In this document: in pieces, positions 7,839 through 15,528 of the stretch
Numbering within the stretch: position 1 is the first letter of the stretch
How the letters are laid out: the number at the start of each line of letters is the position of its first letter
From: Brevundimonas sp.
GTDB taxonomy: Bacteria > Pseudomonadota > Alphaproteobacteria > Caulobacterales > Caulobacteraceae
NCBI RefSeq assembly: GCF_013912065.1
Contig: NZ_JACESA010000007.1
Location: forward strand, 124,001-188,000
Length of the DNA: 64,000 nucleotides
Reading direction: 5' to 3'
Notes under the pieces: generated by a model
Databases searched by the model: none
What the model saw: only the letters and a program-made list of their open reading frames with translations
What the model was told of the DNA's origin: nothing
Translations under genes and position numbers: made by a program

Positions 7839-8255
7839 ATGCAAGACGGCACCTTTTCCCCACCTGGTCACCCGCTGGAAACCTGGACGCGCGGCGATGT
7901 CTTCTCGGCCGCCTGTCCGACGCGCCAGTTGCTGGACCGGATCGCCGACAAATGGAGCACCCTGATCCTGATCGTGCTCGGTGACGGCCCGCTTCGGTTC
8001 AACGCCCTGAAGAACCGGATCGACGGCGTGTCGCAGAAGATGCTGAGCCAGACGCTGAAGTCCCTGGAGCGCGACGGACTGGTGTCCCGCTCGGTCGTGC
8101 CGACCGTGCCGGTATCGGTGACCTATGCGATCACGCCCCTGGGGCGGACGCTGATGGCGGCCATGCAGCCCATGGTCGACTGGGCCGAGACGCGGATGGG
8201 CGAGGTCGAGGCGGCCCAGGCGGGTTACGACCGACGATCATCGGACCCCTACTAA
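7839..8255 (+). CDS. HxlR-family winged-helix transcriptional regulator
   Basis: A 138-residue regulator. Residues about 25-115 form the HxlR winged helix: CPTRQLLDRIADKWSTLILIVLGDGPLRFNALKN, the recognition part GVSQKMLSQTLKSLERDGLVSR, and a wing ending VSVTYAITPLGRTL. The Cys near residue 26 is at the position of the redox- or electrophile-sensing Cys in YodB/HypR-type members. It is divergently paired with an NAD(P) reductase, so it probably controls that gene and itself. The 5' coding region carries one arm of an inverted repeat whose other arm lies upstream. Confidence 0.92.
   Translation: MQDGTFSPPGHPLETWTRGDVFSAACPTRQLLDRIADKWSTLILIVLGDGPLRFNALKNRIDGVSQKMLSQTLKSLERDGLVSRSVVPTVPVSVTYAITPLGRTLMAAMQPMVDWAETRMGEVEAAQAGYDRRSSDPY
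7861..7883. promoter_or_regulatory. Right arm of inverted repeat inside hxlR codons 8-15
   Basis: The arm reads CACCTGGTCAC, CCGC, TGGAAACC and is the inverse of the arm at 7800-7821: 11 bp plus 8 bp match exactly around a 3/4-base mismatch. The loop of 39 bases contains the hxlR start codon. Confidence 0.6.
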
Positions 8256-8324
8256 GTCTTTTCCGCCATCCGGCGAACGGCGCCATCGGGATCGCGTTGT
8301 CATCGTGACCTTAAGGGGAGCGAG

Positions 8325-9410
8325 ATGTTCGGTTCGGGAAGATCTGTGGACGAAGGCCAGGCGAAGGACGGGGGAGGCGATCCCTGGAAGGGACGGCTGG
8401 CGTTCGGCGCCGTCATTCTGGTGGCGGCCTATTTCGCCGTTCAGTTGATCGTGAGTCTGCATACGCTGTGGCTGCTGATCTTCGGAGCCATTCTGTCGGC
8501 GGTGGTGTTGCGGGCCCTGGCCGATCCCATAGTCCGCTGGTTCAAGCTGCCCGACGTGCTGGCGGTCTTCCTGTCCCTGCTGATCGTGGTGGCGGTGCTG
8601 GGCGGGATACTGACCCTGTTCGGAACCCAGATCACGGAACAGATCGTGGCCCTGGTCGCCGTCCTGCCGCAGGGGTGGGAGCGGGTTCGGTCGTGGATCG
8701 AGGCCCAACCCTATGCGGCCCAACTGCTGAACCAGCTTCAGAGCCTGACAGGGCAAACCGGGCAGGCGCTGCAAATGGCCCAGAAATTCGCCCTGGGTTT
8801 CGCCTCGGGGGCCACCACCCTGGTCCTGGTCGTGGTCGCCGGGGTGTTTCTGGCCATCGAGCCCGGCAAGTCGCGTGAGGGCCTGCTGTCCCTGGCGCCG
8901 ATCGATCGCCGGCCGCGTCTGCGGGAGGTGCTGAACAGTTGCGGTCGGGCGCTGAAGGGCTGGCTGAAGGCGCAACTGTTCTCGATGGTGCTGGTCGGAG
9001 CCCTGACCGGCGTGGGCCTGGCCCTGATCGGAGTTCCCTCGGCCGTGGGTCTGGGCCTGCTGACCGGGCTGGGGCAGTTCGTGCCCATCGTCGGGCCGAT
9101 CGTCTCCACCGTGCCGGCAGTGCTGGTGGCGGCTACACAGGGGTGGGAGACGGCCCTGATGACCCTGGCCCTCTATGTCTTCGTGTCCCAGCTGGAAGCC
9201 AATTTCATCACGCCGATGGTGCAGAAGAACGTCGCCAATCTTCCGGTCGTGCTGGGCATCTTCGCGGTGGTGGGAATCGGCGCCCTGTTCGGGCCGCTTG
9301 GGATAGTGTTCGCCACGCCTCTGGCCCTGGTGCTGCATACGATCGTGACCATGCTCTATCGTCAGGACGTGCTGGGGGACGCCGACGCCAAGGCGCCGGG
9401 CCAACCTTGA
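8325..9410 (+). CDS. AI-2E family transporter (PerM/UPF0118)
   Basis: A 361-residue integral membrane protein of the AI-2E exporter/PerM superfamily. Hydrophobic segments occur near residues 24-60, 75-110, 155-180 and in a cluster from 215 to 345. The conserved LTGLGQFVPIVGPIVSTVPAV and FITPMVQKNVANLPVVLGI motifs are present. Members export small molecules or Na+/H+; the substrate cannot be read from sequence. A strong AAGGGGAG ribosome binding site precedes the ATG. Confidence 0.9.
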   Translation: MFGSGRSVDEGQAKDGGGDPWKGRLAFGAVILVAAYFAVQLIVSLHTLWLLIFGAILSAVVLRALADPIVRWFKLPDVLAVFLSLLIVVAVLGGILTLFGTQITEQIVALVAVLPQGWERVRSWIEAQPYAAQLLNQLQSLTGQTGQALQMAQKFALGFASGATTLVLVVVAGVFLAIEPGKSREGLLSLAPIDRRPRLREVLNSCGRALKGWLKAQLFSMVLVGALTGVGLALIGVPSAVGLGLLTGLGQFVPIVGPIVSTVPAVLVAATQGWETALMTLALYVFVSQLEANFITPMVQKNVANLPVVLGIFAVVGIGALFGPLGIVFATPLALVLHTIVTMLYRQDVLGDADAKAPGQP

Positions 9411-9508
9411 CGCCGGTCGGGCGGTTCAGCCGCTTGACGGCGCGCGCGCGATGCCGTTTGGGAGGGCGCGCGGTCGTGGGGGCCGTCTTGGCGCAACGGG
9501 ACTGACGG

Positions 9509-9970
9509 ATGGGCACCGGAACCAAACGCACAGCGCGATCCGAGACGCGTCAGGTGGCCGCCCTGCCGTGGCGGATCGACGACGGCGAGCACCGTATCCT
9601 GATGATAACCTCGCGCGAGACGCGACGCTGGGTCATCCCCAAGGGCGGCCGGATGATCGGAAAGACCGACCCCGAGGCCGCCGTGCAGGAGGCGCTGGAG
9701 GAGGCGGGGGTGAAGGGCGAGATCGACGATCAGGCGATCGGCGTCTTTCGCTACGCCAAGACCCTGAAGGACGGCGGGCTGCGTCGCTGCGTAGTCTCGG
9801 TCTATTCGCTCCAGGTCCTGATCCAGCTGGGTCACTGGCCCGAGGCCCATCAGCGCGAGCGGCGCTGGATGACCCCGGCCGAGGCCGCGGACCTGGTGCA
9901 CGAGCCCGATCTGGCCGCCCTTATCCGCGAATTCGCCGCCGGCCTGCCTAGCGAGGAACTGCCGGCTTGA
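9509..9970 (+). CDS. NUDIX hydrolase
   Basis: A 153-residue protein of the NUDIX superfamily, which cleaves nucleoside diphosphates linked to other groups. The signature is degenerate in spacing but recognisable: GGRMIGKTDPEAAVQEALEEAGV, carrying the helix Glu residues that bind Mg2+. The preceding RRWVIPKGG strand is typical of diphosphoinositol- or Ap(n)A-like hydrolases. Substrate is not assignable. It is a single gene upstream of the rplJ leader. Confidence 0.9.
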   Translation: MGTGTKRTARSETRQVAALPWRIDDGEHRILMITSRETRRWVIPKGGRMIGKTDPEAAVQEALEEAGVKGEIDDQAIGVFRYAKTLKDGGLRRCVVSVYSLQVLIQLGHWPEAHQRERRWMTPAEAADLVHEPDLAALIREFAAGLPSEELPA

Positions 9971-10272
9971 TTTCCGGCGGCGGCGGCTGTAAGAGCGCCG
10001 CTTCCCGTCGAAGGTTCGCCCTTTGACGGTCCTGTCCGAGAACTTCGGGGCGTGGGGGTCACCCAGGCCGTAACTGTCAGAGAGCCCTCTGACGCCGTGG
10101 GGAGATGGGGACGCGACCTTGCCGCTGTCAGCCCGCATTCCGGGACGGACGCCGTCAGACGCATCCTTCGGACAATACGACCGGCCTGAACGCTGTGCAG
10201 CGATGCGCGGCGCTTTGGTCAATCCGTCGTCGGGAATAAGCCCGGCGGCGAATGCCAAGACTGGAGACCGCA
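9971..10272 (+). other. Long leader region of rplJ-rplL
   Basis: About 300 bases without a convincing gene. It contains a TTGACG at 10023-10028 but no matching -10 box that I can support. Several short complementary GC-rich segments occur (for example GACGCCGT at 10090-10097 and GACGCCGTC at 10148-10156). In many bacteria L10 in complex with L7/L12 binds the rplJ leader to repress translation, and a leader of this length fits; no specific L10 motif was identified. Confidence 0.4.
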
Positions 10273-10788
10273 ATGGACCGCGCTCAAAAAGCCGAGTCGA
10301 TCGAAACGCTCAAGGGCGTATTCGCCGACGCCGGCTCCGTGGTCGTGACCCACAACCTGGGTCTGACCGTTGCGGAAATGGAAGACCTGCGTGGCCGCCT
10401 TCGCAAAGAAGGCGCCGCGTTCAAGGTGGTCAAGAACCGCCTGGCGCTGAAGGCGCTCGAAGCCCAAGACGGCAGCGACTACCACGGCCTGTTCAAGGGT
10501 CCCGTGGGCATCGCCTATGCCGAGAACCCCGGTACGGCCGCCAAGGTCGCCACCGAGTTCGCTAAGACCAATGATCGTTTCAAGATCGTCGGCGGCTTCA
10601 TGGGCGAAACCGTCGTCGACGTGAAGGGCGTGGAAGTTCTTTCCAAGCTCCCGACCCTCGACGAAGTCCGCAGCCAACTCATCGGCCTGCTCAATGCGCC
10701 CGCGACCAAGATCGCCGGCGTGCTGCAAGCACCCGCCGGTCAGCTGGCTCGCGTGTTCAACGCCTACGCCACCAAGGAAGCCGCGTAA
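10273..10788 (+). CDS. rplJ: 50S ribosomal protein L10
   Basis: A 171-residue L10, which anchors L7/L12 dimers to the ribosome. The N-terminal part MDRAQKAESIETLKGVF, the conserved VVKNRLALKAL and the C-terminal LLNAPATKIAGVLQAPAGQLARV are family features. The ATG at 10273 is preceded by GGAGACC; a longer in-frame start 21 bases upstream adds residues not usual for L10. rplL follows after 62 bases. Confidence 0.97.
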   Translation: MDRAQKAESIETLKGVFADAGSVVVTHNLGLTVAEMEDLRGRLRKEGAAFKVVKNRLALKALEAQDGSDYHGLFKGPVGIAYAENPGTAAKVATEFAKTNDRFKIVGGFMGETVVDVKGVEVLSKLPTLDEVRSQLIGLLNAPATKIAGVLQAPAGQLARVFNAYATKEAA

Positions 10789-10850
10789 GCGGCCCCGCCT
10801 TTCATCTCTGCATCACTCTCTAAAACCAATCCTCCGAAGGAAAACTGACA

Positions 10851-11234
10851 ATGGCTGACCTCGCCAAGATCGTCGAAGACCTGTCCGCTCTGACCGTTCT
10901 CGAAGCTGCTGAACTGTCGAAGCTGCTTGAAGAAAAGTGGGGCGTCAGCGCCGCTGCTCCCGTCGCCATGGCCATGCCGGCCGGTGGTGGCGCCGCTCCG
11001 GCTGAAGCCGCCGAAGAGCAAACCGAGTTCACCGTCGTCCTGCTGGACGGTGGCGACAAGAAGATCAACGTGATCAAGGAAGTCCGTGGCGTGCGTTCGG
11101 ACCTGGGTCTGAAGGAAGCCAAGGACCTGGTCGAAGGCGCTCCGCAGAACGTCGTCGAGAACGTCTCCAAGCAAAACGCCGACGAAGTCGCCAAGAAGCT
11201 GACGGAAGCCGGCGCCAAGGTCCAGATCAAGTAA
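10851..11234 (+). CDS. rplL: 50S ribosomal protein L7/L12
   Basis: A 127-residue L7/L12, the stalk protein that recruits translational GTPases. It has an N-terminal dimerisation helix ([29 protein letters not shown]), a flexible Ala/Gly/Pro hinge at about residues 35-55, and the C-terminal domain ([28 protein letters not shown]). It is followed by a strong terminator. In many relatives rpoB comes next, but here rpoB is 8.1 kb away. Confidence 0.98.
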   Translation: MADLAKIVEDLSALTVLEAAELSKLLEEKWGVSAAAPVAMAMPAGGGAAPAEAAEEQTEFTVVLLDGGDKKINVIKEVRGVRSDLGLKEAKDLVEGAPQNVVENVSKQNADEVAKKLTEAGAKVQIK

Positions 11235-11265
11235 GATCTGACTTTCGGCATTTGCTGAATATCGG

Positions 11266-11300
11266 AAAGGCCCGGCGGGAAACCGCCGGGCCTTTTCTTT
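11266..11300 (+). terminator. Rho-independent terminator after rplL
   Basis: The stem AAAGGCCCGGCGG, a GAAA loop and CCGCCGGGCCTTTT leads into a T-rich tail, ending the rplJ-rplL transcript. Confidence 0.93.
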
Positions 11301-11346
11301 TTGGGCCTGCCGCGCTTCGCGCTACTTGAGGCCGATGGTGCTGGCG

Positions 11347-12258
11347 TCAGGTCTGCGGCCTCGATCGTGCGGCGAAGAAGGTCCACATGGCTTCGTTGTC
11401 GGCGACCCAGCTGTGGCCGCCGTCGCGGGTGATGCGACCGATGACATCCGCGCCGTCGCGGCAGTCCGTGTAGCCTTCCTCATAGACCTGGGCGGCGATC
11501 CAGACGGTCGGCCGAAGGCCGGCGCAGCCGTTCAACTGGGCCCAGCGCTGCTCGGCCGCGTGCATCGTGTAGCTCCAGTAGGGGGCGCCGCCGCCCTGGA
11601 TCGGATTGGTCGTATCGGCGTCGCCGGCGAAGGCGATGACCGGCATGGGGAGTGACGGCCTGCAGGTGGCGGGATCGGGCCTGTCCGCCGCATCCTTGCG
11701 CGGGTTGCCGGCGCGAAGCCCGACGACGGGGGCGATGGCGGCGAAGCGGTCGGCGGCGACGCAGCCCAGCCAGGACGTCATCCGGCCGCCGCCTGACAGG
11801 CCTGTGGCGTAGACCTGGCCTTCATCGACGCAGCCCTGGGCCGCGAGTTCGTCGATCACCTCGACCAGGAAGGCGACGTCGTCGGCGTCGTCGGGGCCGG
11901 GGATCTTGCCGGCGGTGGTCGGCACGCCCGGCACGTTCCAGACGAAGCCCCGCTCGACCGGAATGCCGGCGTCGGGGGCGACGACGATGAAGCCGTGGCG
12001 GTCGGCGGTCTGGGCCAGTCCCGAGGCGGCCAGAATCCCGGCGCCGGTTCCGCCGCTGCCGTGCAGGACGAAAACCAGGGGCGCGGGCAGGGACGCGTCG
12101 AAACCGCGCGGGACATGGATCTGGACCGTGCGGCGGCTGTGGCCCATGGCTACGGTCCGGGTCGCGCCCGGTTCGGCGAGGGTGCAGGCCGCCTGGGCGA
12201 CCTGACTGAATCCCAGAAGGCCGATCCCGACCGCCAAAGCCCCGATCCAACGTCTCAT
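11347..12258 (-). CDS. Secreted PHB depolymerase/feruloyl-esterase-like hydrolase (LpqC family)
   Basis: A 303-residue secreted alpha/beta hydrolase. A signal peptide ends near AQA/ACT (residue 23). The oxyanion segment is PLVFVLHGSGGTG (about 60-72), the nucleophile is Ser155 in GLSGGG, the likely acid is Asp213 or Asp215 in AGDAD, and the base is His282 in DGGHSW. This architecture matches poly(3-hydroxybutyrate) depolymerases and carbohydrate esterases of the LpqC type; the actual substrate is not decided by sequence. The gene is convergent with rplL. Confidence 0.85.
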   Translation of the reverse strand: MRRWIGALAVGIGLLGFSQVAQAACTLAEPGATRTVAMGHSRRTVQIHVPRGFDASLPAPLVFVLHGSGGTGAGILAASGLAQTADRHGFIVVAPDAGIPVERGFVWNVPGVPTTAGKIPGPDDADDVAFLVEVIDELAAQGCVDEGQVYATGLSGGGRMTSWLGCVAADRFAAIAPVVGLRAGNPRKDAADRPDPATCRPSLPMPVIAFAGDADTTNPIQGGGAPYWSYTMHAAEQRWAQLNGCAGLRPTVWIAAQVYEEGYTDCRDGADVIGRITRDGGHSWVADNEAMWTFFAARSRPQT

Positions 12259-12383
12259 GCCGCGCGTCTCCCTGTGGTTTGGGACAGGGTGGGGGGATTT
12301 CGTCGGGAGCGCCAGAGAGGAAGCGTGGGCTTGGCGGGATCGGTCCGGCTTCCCATCTGTTAAGCCTGAAAAGGAGCCTCCAG

Positions 12384-13064
12384 ATGAAGATATTGATCGT
12401 GCTGACGTCCCATGACGAACTCGGGGATACGGGCAGGAAGACGGGCTTCTGGCTGGAGGAGTTCGCGGCGCCCTATTACGCGCTGAACGACGCCGGGGCC
12501 GAGATAGTGCTGGCCTCGCCCAAGGGCGGTCAGCCGCCGCTGGATCCCAAGAGCGACGATCCCGACGCCCAGACCGACGACACCCGTCGCTTCAAGGATG
12601 ATCCCGAAGCCCAGGCCGCCCTGGCCTCGACCGTTCTCCTGTCGTCGGTGAAGGCGGATGATTTCGACGCCGTCTTCTATCCGGGCGGACACGGCCCGCT
12701 GTGGGACCTGGCCAATGACGCCGACTCCATCGCCCTGATCGAGGCCTTCGCCAAGGCGGACAAGCCGACCGGCTTCGTCTGCCATGCGCCGGGGGTGCTG
12801 CGGTCCGTCAACGCCGCCAACGGCCAGCCGCTGGTGCACGGCCGCAAGGTGACGGGCTTCACCAACAGCGAGGAAGAGGCCGTGGGCCTGACCGCCGTGG
12901 TGCCCTTCCTGGTCGAGAATGTCCTGAGCGCCAACGGCGGCGACTATTCGAACGGGCCGGACTGGGGGTCGTATGTGGTGGTCGACGGCAAGCTGGTGAC
13001 GGGCCAGAATCCGGCGTCGTCGCGCGAGGCGGCGGCGGCGCTGCTGGAACTGATCGAGGGGTAG
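12384..13064 (+). CDS. DJ-1/PfpI (Hsp31-like) class I glutamine amidotransferase-like protein
   Basis: A 226-residue protein. Its motifs are DELGDTGRKTGFWLEEFAAPY, AEIVLASPKGG, FDAVFYPGGHGPLWDL and the nucleophile elbow TGFVCHAPGVLRSV, in which the conserved Cys is followed by His. This is the Hsp31/YajL-like group associated with glyoxalase III or protein repair activity. The ATG at 12384 has AAGGAG at 12371-12376, which excludes the longer upstream frame. It is followed directly by the palindromic repeat region. Confidence 0.9.
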   Translation: MKILIVLTSHDELGDTGRKTGFWLEEFAAPYYALNDAGAEIVLASPKGGQPPLDPKSDDPDAQTDDTRRFKDDPEAQAALASTVLLSSVKADDFDAVFYPGGHGPLWDLANDADSIALIEAFAKADKPTGFVCHAPGVLRSVNAANGQPLVHGRKVTGFTNSEEEAVGLTAVVPFLVENVLSANGGDYSNGPDWGSYVVVDGKLVTGQNPASSREAAAALLELIEG

Positions 13065-13090
13065 GCGGGCGGTGGTGACGTGGTGAAGAG

Positions 13091-13222
13091 CCCCTCCGTC
13101 ACGGCGCTGAAGGAGCGCCGCGCCACCTCCCCGCGGAGCGGGGAGGAGACAGGGTGCGCGGTTCCTGTCTCCTCCCCATTTATGGGGAGGTGGCTCGGAG
13201 CGGAGCGGAGAGACGGAGGGGT
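13091..13222. repeat. Dispersed palindromic element, copy 1
   Basis: The outer inverted ends are CCCCTCCGTC and GACGGAGGGG. Inside lie GCCACCTCCCC pairing with GGGGAGGTGGC, and GGGGAGGAGACAGG pairing with CCTGTCTCCTCCCC. The element folds into a multi-arm structure of about 130 bases and holds no gene. Further copies are at 13261, 15383 and 18899. Confidence 0.85.
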
Positions 13223-13260
13223 TCTGGACGGCGCACGGGCGGTGGTGATGGGTTGAAGAA

Positions 13261-13320
13261 CCCCTCCGTCACGGCGCGAAGGCGCGCCGCGCCACCTCCC
13301 CGCCGAGCGGGGAGGAGACC
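13261..13320. repeat. Dispersed palindromic element, copy 2 (left half only)
   Basis: It begins CCCCTCCGTCACGGCGCG and retains the GCCACCTCCCC arm and GGGGAGGAGAC, then stops beside the end of the M61 gene. With its left flank it repeats 13066-13157 at an offset of 170 bases, which suggests a local duplication. Confidence 0.8.
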
Positions 13321-13331
13321 GTGCGTCGGCC

Positions 13332-15296
13332 TCAGCGCCGACGCGGCGCGAGGATGTCGGATAGACGGTCGGGGGTTCCCTGGATGCGTTCCAGGCGCGG
13401 GTAGCGCAGGCCGTCGCGGTAGTCGAAGGCGACGGTGCGGAAGCGGTCGCCGGACTTGATCAGCAGTTCCAGAGGCGATCCGTCCTTGGCGGCGGTCACG
13501 GCGTCGCGCAGGGCCTCCGCCGAGCCGGCCTTGCCGTTGACGGCTGTCAGGCTCCAGCCGGCGCCGATTCCCTGTTCGAAGGCGGGGCCGCCCCAGCGGA
13601 CATTGGCGATCTTGTCGCCGCTGAGGGTGAAGCCCAGCGAATACTGGAAGTCGTTGGCCCAGCCGGTGCTGACGGCCTTTTCGGCGTCCGAGGGCTTGTC
13701 CGTATAGGTCAGGCGCCAACCGCCGCGCTCGAGCCCCGCCAGGGGCGCGCGGGCGTCGGGGCCGACGGCGTCCAGACGCTCGCGCAGGAAGTCGGCCCAG
13801 TCGTGCGGATGGACGGCGTTCAGGGCCGCCGCCACCTGATCGAAGGTGTAGCCCTGGGGCGTCCAAGAGCAGTCGTCGTGGCCGAAGAAGGCCTTGGCGA
13901 AGTCGTCGAGCGACTTGCGGCCGTCGGTCTCGGCCCGGATCAGGGTGTCGGCGTCCAGCCAGATCAGCAGGCTCTCACGGTAGTAGTCGCCCGTGCCCCG
14001 CATCCACGAGGGGAACTGACCGGGCACGCGGTAGCCGAGCAGATTGTGGTTGTTCGTGTCCTGAAGCGCGCGCCACTGACGGCCGGGCTGGTTATCGTAG
14101 AAGGCCGCGACATTGGCCAGGGTGGCCAGGGCCACTTCCTTGGAATGCAGGCCGGCGCGGGCGGCCAGGACGTCGCCCCAGTATTCGGTCTGGCCCTCAT
14201 AGACCCACAGCAGGGTGTTTTGGGTGGGTACGTTGTGGTTGGCGGTCAGTTCGTCGGCGGGCCGCATGAACTTGCCGTTCCAGGAGTGGGCGTATTCGTG
14301 GGGCAGCAGGCCCCGGTCGCCGGCGCTCTTGGACCAATCGGTGAAGAACTCGGGCTTGCCGGTGTTCTCCGAGCTGCGGTGATGCTCAAGCCCGATGCCG
14401 CCCATCTGGTCGGTCAGGGCGAACAGGAACTCGTAGTTGTCGAAGTGGCGGGCGCCGAACAGGCGGTCGGCCTGGAGCACCATGTTCTCATAGAGCTTCA
14501 GCTGGTCGTCGGTGGCGGCGAGACCCTTCTCCTCGTCGGCCAGGAGGTTCAGGTGCACACGGTCGCCGACGGGGTCGATGTCGATACGGCGATAGTGGGC
14601 GCCGGCGAAGATCGGGCTGTCGATCAGGGTGTAGAGGTCGGTCGTCTCGAACGCGGCCACGTCGCCGTCGCGCGCCTCGGTCGTCAGGGCCGTGCCGTAT
14701 TTCCAGCCGGCGGGCAGGACGATGGACGGAGCGACCTGGATCTGGCGGCTGTAGTAGCCGGCGGGATAGAGGATGGCCTTCTCCCACTGCAGATTGACCA
14801 TGTCCTGGGTCATCAGGACGCGCCAGTTCGAGCTGTCCGGCTGGGTCAGCTGCTGGAACTGGACCTCGATCTCGGTCACGCCGGCCGGGATGTCGAGGTG
14901 GAAGGCGTAGGGGTCGAGGGTGTCGCGCAGCCATTCCAGGCGCTGGCCGTTCGCGGTGACGGTGACGCCGGACAGCAGCTGGATCGGGCCGGTGGCGGCG
15001 TGGTTGCCCGGCAGATATTTCGGATAGAGCAGGGTCAGCGGGCCGGGGCCGGCGACCGGGATGGTCTGGCGGACGCGGATGATGCGGCGGTCGAGGTCGG
15101 TGATGTCGGCGCGGTACTGGATGACGCCGGGGTAGGGCCGGTCCTGGGGCGCGGGGATGGCCGGCTGGGCGCGGGGCAGGGCCAGGGCCGCGTCGCGGGC
15201 ATCGACCACCACGGGGGTGGAGGTCTGGGCCATGGCCGGGGCGGCGGCGGCGGTCAGCAGGACGAGGCAGGCGGCGGTCAGGCGGGTACGCGGCAT
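13332..15296 (-). CDS. M61 family metallopeptidase, PDZ-containing (copy A)
   Basis: A 654-residue secreted protein with a signal peptide ending at AMA/QTS (about residue 23). The M61 signature GGIGLEH is at 299-305, the zinc motif HEYAH at 333-337 and the probable third ligand Glu in WVYEGQTEYWG near 367. The C-terminal part has a PDZ-like region (GGPAFEQGIGAGWSLTAVNGKAG) and ends YPRLERIQGTPDRLSDILAPRRR. Members are glycyl aminopeptidase-like zinc peptidases, probably periplasmic here. A paralogue of the same length lies immediately upstream on the same strand. Confidence 0.92.
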   Translation of the reverse strand: MPRTRLTAACLVLLTAAAAPAMAQTSTPVVVDARDAALALPRAQPAIPAPQDRPYPGVIQYRADITDLDRRIIRVRQTIPVAGPGPLTLLYPKYLPGNHAATGPIQLLSGVTVTANGQRLEWLRDTLDPYAFHLDIPAGVTEIEVQFQQLTQPDSSNWRVLMTQDMVNLQWEKAILYPAGYYSRQIQVAPSIVLPAGWKYGTALTTEARDGDVAAFETTDLYTLIDSPIFAGAHYRRIDIDPVGDRVHLNLLADEEKGLAATDDQLKLYENMVLQADRLFGARHFDNYEFLFALTDQMGGIGLEHHRSSENTGKPEFFTDWSKSAGDRGLLPHEYAHSWNGKFMRPADELTANHNVPTQNTLLWVYEGQTEYWGDVLAARAGLHSKEVALATLANVAAFYDNQPGRQWRALQDTNNHNLLGYRVPGQFPSWMRGTGDYYRESLLIWLDADTLIRAETDGRKSLDDFAKAFFGHDDCSWTPQGYTFDQVAAALNAVHPHDWADFLRERLDAVGPDARAPLAGLERGGWRLTYTDKPSDAEKAVSTGWANDFQYSLGFTLSGDKIANVRWGGPAFEQGIGAGWSLTAVNGKAGSAEALRDAVTAAKDGSPLELLIKSGDRFRTVAFDYRDGLRYPRLERIQGTPDRLSDILAPRRR

Positions 15297-15382
15297 CGAT
15301 ACATCCGAACTTGAGGGCAGGGACGCACCGTCGAGGGCGGGGGGCGCGGCGTCAAGGTCTCGTCCGGTGATGCGGCGAAGAG

Positions 15383-15517
15383 CCCCTCCGTCACGGCGCG
15401 AAGGGGCGCCGCGCCACCTCCCCGCGGAGCGGGGAGGAGACAGGGTGGGTGCGGGTTGGTTGTCTCCTCCCCATGAAATGGGGAGGTGGCTCGGAGCGAA
15501 GCGGAGAGACGGAGGGG
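15383..15517. repeat. Dispersed palindromic element, copy 3
   Basis: This is a full-length copy between the two M61 genes. It has CCCCTCCGTC and GACGGAGGGG ends, and the central loop is CCATGAAATGGGG instead of the CCATTTATGGGG found in copies 1 and 4. Confidence 0.85.
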
Positions 15518-15528
15518 CTCTGCCGGCG

